Below the pieces are notes generated by a model. That model had not been told where the DNA came from, searched no databases, and saw only the letters and a program-made list of their open reading frames with translations. From NCBI RefSeq assembly GCF_011398925.1, contig NZ_AP022842.1:608001-672000 (forward strand): a stretch of 64,000 bases of DNA, in the 5' to 3' direction. A program made the position numbers and the translations under genes. Positions 58,268 through 64,000 of this stretch are shown piece by piece. Positions within the stretch are counted from its first letter, which is position 1, and each line of letters starts with the position of its first letter. Source of the stretch: Bacillus sp. KH172YL63. Lineage in GTDB: Bacteria > Bacillota > Bacilli > Bacillales > Bacillaceae_B.

Positions 58268-60625
58268 ATGGGTAAAACAAAACACCCGGGACCACAGAAA
58301 AAGCAGATAAAACCAGACCCGTCATTATGGGTAAGTCCGATACCGTTTGGATTAGGAAAAGTAAAGCCGAAGCATATTCGGGATACAATGAAAATCGCTT
58401 GGGATAACAGGGATAATATGGGGTATGCAACCCGGATCCTGACAGAAGGGGTATGTGACGGCTGTGCGCTTGGTGTATCCGGTCTGAACGACCAGACATT
58501 GACTGGCCCACATATTTGTACGACACGGATGAATGTCCTGAGATTGAATACGATGCCGGCGGTCAAGCCTGAAATTCTCCATGCTGATATCGATGAGCTT
58601 CGTCAATACGACAGCACCGAGCTGCGGAAACTGGGACGGATTCCATATCCGCTCATCCGCCGCAAGGGAGAGCGTTCATTTTCAAGGTTGACATGGGATG
58701 ATGCGATGGATATGATCGCGGATAAGATGAAGTCACTCGATCCAAAGCAGTATGCTTTTTATTTAACGTCAAGAGGGATCACGAATGAGAGCTACTATGT
58801 AGCGGCGAAAGTAGCCCGTTTCTTGGGGACGAATAACATCGACAATGCGAGCCGCATCTGTCACTCCCCTTCAAAGACGGCACTGAAGCGTTCGGTCGGC
58901 GTCGGGGCTTCGACTTCAAACTATTTAGACTGGATCGGAACAGATGTCATTTTAGTATGGGGAAGCGTGGCGTCAAACGCTTCACCTGTATCGACCAAAT
59001 ATATGCTGGAAGCGAAGAAAAAAGGTACGAAGATCATCGTCATCAATCCTTATAAAGAACCGGCGATGGATAAGTATTGGATACCGTCAAACGCAGAGTC
59101 TGCGATCTTCGGCACAAAGCTTGCCGATGACTGGTATCAGGTAAATATCGGCGGTGATATCGCCTTTATGCACGGTATCATGAAGCACTGGTTCGAAATG
59201 GAAGAGAACAATCACGGATCTGCCATCAATCATCAATTTGTGAGCGAGCACGTGAATAACTACGAAGAATTGAAGAATACCGTTCAATCTCAATCATGGG
59301 AAGAAATCACTGCTTCTTCAGGCATTACACAGGAGCGCATCGCTGAACTGGCTGAACTGCTAGCTAAAAGTGAAAATGCCGTGTATGTGTGGGCACTTGG
59401 TTTGACGATGCACTCGTTTGCAACGGATAACATCTCGCAGGTGGCGAACCTTGCACTGCTTCGCGGTCACCTTGGCAGAAAGTATGCAGGATTGATGCCG
59501 TTCCGTGGACACTCAAGTGTTCAGGGAAGCGGAGAGATGGGTGCTGACCCATTTGTTCTCCCAGGCGGTGACTTTGCCGGTGAAAATATCAACCGCATCG
59601 AAAAGCTATGGGGCTTCGATCTTCCGAAATGGCAAGGGGATGTCGTCGGGATCACCCTTGAAAACATCTTATTGCCAAGCGACCATGAGCGTAAAATGAA
59701 GCTTTATTATATGAGCGGCGGTAACTTCCTTGAGACGATGCCAAACCCTGATTTCATCGAAAAAGCTTTATCCGAGCTTGAAATCCGCGTTCATCAGGAT
59801 ATTATCCTGAATACGTCCACATTGGTGGATGCGAAAGAAGCGGTCATTGTGCTGCCTGCGCAAACACGCTATGAGCAGGAAGGCGGCGGAACGAGTACGT
59901 CAACGGAACGGATGGTGTACTTCTCTCCTGAAATTAAAGGAAATAAGAACCTGGTTGAAGAGGCTCGTGCCGAATGGAAGATATATATCGATTTGGCCAA
60001 GCGTGTAAAAGGTGAAGAGGCAAGCCTGGTTGAGTTCAAGACCGGTCAGGAAATCCGTGACGAAATCGCCCTTGCGAATCCAAGCTATGACGGCATTCAA
60101 AACCTGAAAAAGAAAGGGGACGTCTTCCAATGGGGCGGAGCCTGGTTATGTGAAGGCGGAATCTGCCCGACGCCGGACGGAAAAGGGAACCTGATCTCTG
60201 TAGAAATCCCTGATCTGAACAAAAAACCTGATGAGTTCTATTTGACGACACGACGAGGGAAGCAATTCAACTCAATGGTGTATAAAGAAACAGATCCATT
60301 CAACAACGCTGAACGATACGATGTGCTGATCAATAAAGAGGATGCACAGGAGTTGAGTGTTGCTGAAGGAGAAGGCATCGTCCTTCACAATGGCTATGGT
60401 GTGTTCCAGGGCCGTGCGAAATTCGTTGATATCGCGAAAGGAAACATCGAAGTGCATTTTCCTGAAGGAAACTGCCTGCTTCCGAAAGGCCGATATGAAC
60501 AATTCTCGAAAATCCCTGATTACAACATTGCCATCACTGTTGAAAAAGCAGACCGCTATACAGCGAAAAAAGATGTGAACTATTTAGAAAAGAGGATTGA
60601 TGATCTGGAAATGGAAGTCAACTAA
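58268..60625 (+). CDS. FdhF/YdeP-family molybdopterin oxidoreductase
   Basis: 785 residues of the DMSO-reductase superfamily. The N-terminal cluster motif is reduced to CDGCALGVSG (about residue 61), as in the YdeP branch. A cysteine at 198 (SRICHSPSKTALKRSVG) aligns with the selenocysteine position of E. coli FdhF (RVUHGPS), so it may ligate molybdenum. Cofactor-binding pieces include VLVWGSVASNASP-like DVILVWGSVASN, PFRGHSSVQGSGEMG and the C-terminal TTRRGKQFNSMVY. Adjacent fdhD, OFA transporter and Moco genes point to formate oxidation, although YdeP relatives serve acid resistance with an unknown substrate. Confidence 0.88.
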   Translation: MGKTKHPGPQKKQIKPDPSLWVSPIPFGLGKVKPKHIRDTMKIAWDNRDNMGYATRILTEGVCDGCALGVSGLNDQTLTGPHICTTRMNVLRLNTMPAVKPEILHADIDELRQYDSTELRKLGRIPYPLIRRKGERSFSRLTWDDAMDMIADKMKSLDPKQYAFYLTSRGITNESYYVAAKVARFLGTNNIDNASRICHSPSKTALKRSVGVGASTSNYLDWIGTDVILVWGSVASNASPVSTKYMLEAKKKGTKIIVINPYKEPAMDKYWIPSNAESAIFGTKLADDWYQVNIGGDIAFMHGIMKHWFEMEENNHGSAINHQFVSEHVNNYEELKNTVQSQSWEEITASSGITQERIAELAELLAKSENAVYVWALGLTMHSFATDNISQVANLALLRGHLGRKYAGLMPFRGHSSVQGSGEMGADPFVLPGGDFAGENINRIEKLWGFDLPKWQGDVVGITLENILLPSDHERKMKLYYMSGGNFLETMPNPDFIEKALSELEIRVHQDIILNTSTLVDAKEAVIVLPAQTRYEQEGGGTSTSTERMVYFSPEIKGNKNLVEEARAEWKIYIDLAKRVKGEEASLVEFKTGQEIRDEIALANPSYDGIQNLKKKGDVFQWGGAWLCEGGICPTPDGKGNLISVEIPDLNKKPDEFYLTTRRGKQFNSMVYKETDPFNNAERYDVLINKEDAQELSVAEGEGIVLHNGYGVFQGRAKFVDIAKGNIEVHFPEGNCLLPKGRYEQFSKIPDYNIAITVEKADRYTAKKDVNYLEKRIDDLEMEVN

Positions 60626-60856
60626 CTTTCATTTTCAGGGCTCTGTCCCTTTATGTTATAAATTTGAATCCTATTTAGGTTATAATGACCGCAATAGGAT
60701 TCATTTTTTGCTATCTTCGCAAAACTTGTCGTTTTATAATATTCAGGATTCTGGGGTGTCGGTGTGCGGAAAGCAACCTCCCATCGCTTACATAAACAAC
60801 AAGGTTTACAATACAGCCAAATCATAAAACAAATATAATAGAAGGGAGGGATTGAG

Positions 60857-61867
60857 ATGAACGAACGGTATTCACGCCAGATCCTATTTAAACCGGTTGG
60901 TGAAAGTGGACAGAAGCGTATCAGTGAAAAGCACGTCTTGATTTTAGGATGCGGGGCGCTTGGGACGGCCAATGCGGAAATCCTTGTCCGTGCGGGGATC
61001 GGGAAACTGACGGTGATCGACCGGGATTACGTCGAGTACAGTAACCTGCAGAGACAGCAATTGTTTACAGAACGGGACGCAAGGGAACAGATTCCGAAAG
61101 CGGTCGCCGGGAGGGACAGGCTGGTTCAAATCAATTCTGAAGTTGAAATTGATGCCCATATCATGGATGCCACTCCTGAGAATCTCCTTCCTTTACTTGA
61201 CGGGGTCGATCTCGTCATCGATGCGACCGATAATTTTGACGTGCGCTTCATGATGAATGATCTCTTCCAGAAACACAACATCCACTGGATATTCGGTTCC
61301 TGTGTCGGAAGTATGGGGATGAGTTATACGATTCTGCCGGGGCACACGCCGTGTATCACGTGTTTATTACATGCCATGCCCTATTCCGGGGCAACGTGCG
61401 ATTCGGTCGGCATCATTTCCCCGGCGGTCCAGATGGTTGCTGCCCATCAAACGGCCGAGGCGCTGAAATTGCTTGTTGGGGACCACGATTCATTAAGGTC
61501 CCGCCTCGTACTCTTTGATCTTTGGAATAATCATTATCAAACTATCAAGGTAGACCGGGCCAAAAAAGAGGATTGCCCGACATGCGGGGTAAACCCAAGC
61601 TTTCCATATTTAAACTACGAAGCACAAACGAAAACGGAAGTGCTGTGCGGCAGGAATACGGTCCTCATACGTGCAGGACAACCGTTTCATATTGATGAAT
61701 TGTCGGCGAGGCTTGAAAAGCTCGGAAACATAAAGAAAAACCAATATTTGATTTCACTCGAATACGGATCTCACCGCTTGATGTTCTTTAAAGATGGAAG
61801 AACGATGGTCCACGGCACAAACTCAATCGATCACGCAAAAAAAATATATTATCAGATTATGGGGTGA
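60857..61867 (+). CDS. moeB: Molybdopterin-synthase adenylyltransferase MoeB
   Basis: 336 residues of the ThiF/MoeB fold. The ATP loop is GCGALGTANAEILVRAG, followed by DRDYVEYSNLQRQQLF (Arg finger region) and the DATDNFDVRFMMND motif. Zinc is held by CITCLLHA and CPTCGVNP. A C-terminal ~80-residue extension follows the adenylation domain. It adenylates the MoaD C-terminal Gly before sulphur transfer. It heads the plus-strand Moco operon with AAGGGAGGG before the ATG. Confidence 0.94.
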   Translation: MNERYSRQILFKPVGESGQKRISEKHVLILGCGALGTANAEILVRAGIGKLTVIDRDYVEYSNLQRQQLFTERDAREQIPKAVAGRDRLVQINSEVEIDAHIMDATPENLLPLLDGVDLVIDATDNFDVRFMMNDLFQKHNIHWIFGSCVGSMGMSYTILPGHTPCITCLLHAMPYSGATCDSVGIISPAVQMVAAHQTAEALKLLVGDHDSLRSRLVLFDLWNNHYQTIKVDRAKKEDCPTCGVNPSFPYLNYEAQTKTEVLCGRNTVLIRAGQPFHIDELSARLEKLGNIKKNQYLISLEYGSHRLMFFKDGRTMVHGTNSIDHAKKIYYQIMG

Positions 61868-61876
61868 GAAGGAGCT

Positions 61877-63187
61877 ATGGTGAAGAAAAGAAGTCCGATC
61901 AAAGTACATGAAGCCATTGAACGGGTAATGACATTTGCAAAACCCGGCAGTGTGGAATTTGTTCCGATTGAACAAGCGAATGGACATTTTCTGGGGGAAG
62001 ATCTGCTTGCCGATCACGATGTCCCAAGCTTTAACCGCTCTCCGTACGACGGATTTGCCCTCAGGTCCATCGATACACAACAAGCTTCTGCCGATCAACC
62101 GGTCCAATTCAAAGTGGCCGGTGAAATCGGGGCTGGAAGTGTTTATGAACCTACGGTCGCGTCAGGGGAAGCGGTCCGCATTATGACCGGCGCTCAAATT
62201 CCAGAAGGCTGTGACGCAGTCGTCATGCTTGAGCTGGTCAAAGAACTGAAAATCGACGGAATGGATTTCATCCAATTGAAGCGGGCCTATCCAACGGGTG
62301 CCAACATTTCATTCAAGGGTGAGGATACAAAGCGGGGGACGGTCCTTGCAGAAAAGGGGACCTTTATCAATCCCGGCATCGTCGCACTGCTTGCGACCTT
62401 TGGATATAAAAGCGTGCCGGTCAGCAGAAAGCCGAAGGTAGGGGTGATCGCGACGGGAAGTGAGCTGTTGGAAGTCGATGAACCGCTTGTGCCCGGCAAA
62501 ATCAGAAACAGCAATGCCTATATGGTCAATGCCCAAATTGAACGTGCCGGAGCGCTGCCTGTCTATTTAGGGCAGTTCAGCGATGATTTTGATACGTGCT
62601 ACGAGAAGGTAGTGGACGCCCTTTCGAAAGTCGATATCCTCATTACGACCGGTGGCGTTTCTGTAGGGGATTATGATTACTTGCCGGCAATTTACGAAAA
62701 GCTGGAGGCGAATGTCCTTTTTAATAAGGTAGGGATGCGACCGGGAAGTGTCACGACGGTTGCCGAGAAAGACGGCACATTGTTGTTCGGATTATCAGGG
62801 AATCCTTCCGCCTGTTATGTCGGATTTGAACTCTTTACAAGACCAGTCATCCGTACTTCCATTGGATGTGAAAATCCGTTCATAAAGAGCATCACTGCTG
62901 CACTTGGTGCAGACTTCACCAAGCCGAATCCATTTGATCGCTTCGTGAGGGGCCATATGGCATTCCAAGACGGAGAAGTGAAGGTGTATCCGAATGGTCT
63001 GGATAAGTCAGGGTCTGTCGCTTCTTTGGCGGGGACAAACGTACTCATCATTTTGCCCGCCGGGACAAGAGGATACGAAAAGGGGATGAAAGTGAGTGCT
63101 CTCCTCCTTGAAGACCAAGAAGGATCCGCATCATACCGTTACAAAGAAACGGGAAAGGGGAATGGACGTGAAAGAAGTACTTTTTAA
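61877..63187 (+). CDS. moeA: Molybdopterin molybdotransferase MoeA
   Basis: 436 residues. Domain order is typical: N-terminal VPSFNRSPYDGFALRS, middle IMTGAQIPEGCDAVVMLE and GEDTKRGTVL, then the MogA-like active domain with VIATGSELLEV, KIRNSNAYM, ITTGGVSVGDYDYL, MRPGSVTTVA and FGLSGNPSACYVGFELF. It inserts molybdate into adenylylated molybdopterin. It starts 9 bp after moeB and overlaps moaE. Confidence 0.96.
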   Translation: MVKKRSPIKVHEAIERVMTFAKPGSVEFVPIEQANGHFLGEDLLADHDVPSFNRSPYDGFALRSIDTQQASADQPVQFKVAGEIGAGSVYEPTVASGEAVRIMTGAQIPEGCDAVVMLELVKELKIDGMDFIQLKRAYPTGANISFKGEDTKRGTVLAEKGTFINPGIVALLATFGYKSVPVSRKPKVGVIATGSELLEVDEPLVPGKIRNSNAYMVNAQIERAGALPVYLGQFSDDFDTCYEKVVDALSKVDILITTGGVSVGDYDYLPAIYEKLEANVLFNKVGMRPGSVTTVAEKDGTLLFGLSGNPSACYVGFELFTRPVIRTSIGCENPFIKSITAALGADFTKPNPFDRFVRGHMAFQDGEVKVYPNGLDKSGSVASLAGTNVLIILPAGTRGYEKGMKVSALLLEDQEGSASYRYKETGKGNGRERSTF

Positions 63188-63641
63188 CGTGACAGACGAA
63201 CCGATCGAGCTTCAAGAGCTGGTGGATAAGGTTACGAGAAGAGAAGCAGGGGCTGTCACGACGTTTATCGGAACGGTCCGGGAATGGACAAAAGGGAAGA
63301 AGACCGTTTATCTGGAGTACCAGGCGTATAAACCGATGGCGATCAAGATGCTGCAAACGATCGGAGATGAAATCCAAGCCAAATGGCCAAACACCATCGT
63401 TGCGATTACACACCGTGTCGGAAGACTCGATATTTCAGACATTGCCGTGATCATCGCTGTTTCATCCCCCCACCGAAAGGCTTCTTATGAAGCGAATGAA
63501 TACGCGATTGAACGGATAAAGCAAATCGTGCCGATATGGAAGAAGGAGCACTGGGAAGACGGGGAAACGTGGATTGGCGATCAATTGGAGAATGTTCCAT
63601 ATCCGGAAGGAAAACCTAAGATAAAGGATGAAACCCAATGA
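63162..63641 (+). CDS. moaE: Molybdopterin synthase catalytic subunit MoaE
   Basis: 159 residues from the ATG at 63162 (AAAGGGGA upstream), inside the end of moeA. It has the conserved AGAVTTFIGTVREWTKG and LEYQAYKPMAIKMLQTIGDE, HRVGRLDISDIAVIIAVSSPHR and the catalytic lysine region VPIWKKEHWEDGETWIG. With MoaD it converts cPMP to molybdopterin. It overlaps moaD by 4 bp. Confidence 0.96.
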   Translation: MDVKEVLFNVTDEPIELQELVDKVTRREAGAVTTFIGTVREWTKGKKTVYLEYQAYKPMAIKMLQTIGDEIQAKWPNTIVAITHRVGRLDISDIAVIIAVSSPHRKASYEANEYAIERIKQIVPIWKKEHWEDGETWIGDQLENVPYPEGKPKIKDETQ

Positions 63642-63871
63642 TAACAGTATTACTTTTTGCCCACCTGCAGGAAGAAGCAGGCACTGACAAGCTCTCATTA
63701 CCAATGGACGGGGTGACGATTGAAGAATTGAAGGCTGAGCTTCAAAACACCCACCATCTCACACGTTTGGATGCTGTAATGGCAGCAATCAATGAAGAAT
63801 ACGCAGGAAATGAAGATACAGTCCAATCAGGTGACACCGTGGCATTGATTCCACCTGTAAGCGGCGGATGA
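63638..63871 (+). CDS. moaD: Molybdopterin synthase sulfur carrier MoaD
   Basis: 77 residues with a ubiquitin-like fold: VLLFAHLQEEAGTDKLSLPM at the start, the AAINEEYAGNEDTV strand pair, and the essential C-terminal Gly-Gly (PPVSGG), which is adenylated by MoeB and thiocarboxylated. It overlaps moaE (ATGA) and precedes moaB. Confidence 0.95.
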   Translation: MITVLLFAHLQEEAGTDKLSLPMDGVTIEELKAELQNTHHLTRLDAVMAAINEEYAGNEDTVQSGDTVALIPPVSGG

Positions 63872-63886
63872 TGAGGAGGGAAAGAC

Positions 63887-64000
63887 ATGCTGAAAGAACA
63901 TAGAAGAAAGTCTCCGAAAATCGTTCAGTGTGGAATCATCACAGTAAGCGATACGAGGAATCAAGAGACTGATAAAAGCGGGAAGCTCCTTCATGAGTTA
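63887..64000 (+). CDS. moaB: Molybdenum cofactor biosynthesis protein MoaB (5' part)
   Basis: Only the first 38 codons are inside the window, reaching the right edge without a stop. The start at 63887 has AGGAGGG upstream. The N-terminus ends in IVQCGIITVSDTRNQETDKSGKLL, the molybdopterin-binding MogA/MoaB start (ItvSDtr..etDkSG). The fold adenylylates molybdopterin. It continues the Moco operon. Confidence 0.85.
   Translation, partial: MLKEHRRKSPKIVQCGIITVSDTRNQETDKSGKLLHEL

Noticed and set aside
1..64000. Prophage, insertion sequence, integrative element, rRNA or tRNA genes
   Set aside because: No transposase, integrase, phage structural gene or tRNA/rRNA sequence was recognised on either strand.

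Overview
The window is ordinary low-to-mid GC Firmicutes chromosome, best read as a Bacillaceae member close to Bacillus or Rossellomorea (the genus is inference, not proof). Reasons: strong AGGAGG-type ribosome sites with many GTG/TTG starts, T-box leaders and a purine riboswitch, SigD-type flagellar promoters, MotA and MreBH very like the B. subtilis proteins, and a yfkM-yfkK-yfkJ-yfkI-yfkH block in B. subtilis order. No rRNA, tRNA, prophage, insertion sequence or CRISPR array was seen.

Layout. 0-2.5 kb: the tail of an FAD oxidoreductase, a GNAT acetyltransferase and a bacterial nitric oxide synthase. 2.7-6.6 kb: an envelope module on the minus strand with a class F sortase, a two-repeat wall-anchored protein, and a decayed-looking ECF sigma/anti-sigma pair. 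6.7-13.5 kb: mreBH, a chemoreceptor plus BMP lipoprotein operon, an acyl-CoA thioesterase, and a guanine-riboswitch-controlled nucleoside transporter. 13.6-16.4 kb: two secreted low-complexity proteins behind a promoter that matches those of the sortase module. 16.4-25.3 kb: an MFS transporter, a glycine-rich repeat protein, aminopeptidase AmpS, an NO-response group (small haem-copper-oxidase-like protein, NsrR, flavohaemoglobin), small genes and a second chemoreceptor. 25.4-33.6 kb: motAB, an alanine/sodium symporter, pseudouridine breakdown (psuK-psuG) and a multi-PAS histidine kinase.

34-45.3 kb: a translationally coupled FAD monooxygenase/methyltransferase pair, an orphan amino-acid N-hydroxylase, the yfk block, and lytST next to a CstA-family transporter with a catabolite (cre) site. 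45.3-53.8 kb: tiny genes, a second ECF sigma/anti-sigma pair, a T-box-controlled MFS transporter, a lipoprotein, a T-box-controlled second-type prolyl-tRNA synthetase and a GNAT enzyme. 54.2-64 kb: a formate/molybdenum-cofactor region (moaA-fdhD on minus; OFA transporter, DUF2294 protein, FdhF-like oxidoreductase, moeB-moeA-moaE-moaD-moaB on plus).

The least conventional signals are: (i) five intergenic arrays of short degenerate repeats with different sequences but the same 20-21 bp period, close to two turns of B-DNA; (ii) three promoters sharing GTGATCC-N16-CGTTAGC, linking a degraded sigma operon to two cell-surface loci; (iii) an 11-mer GGGACGGACCT present about ten times, twice as inverted pairs; (iv) a T-box leader with an alanine-like specifier ahead of an MFS efflux-type transporter; and (v) a solute-binding lipoprotein co-transcribed with a chemoreceptor rather than with ABC permease genes.
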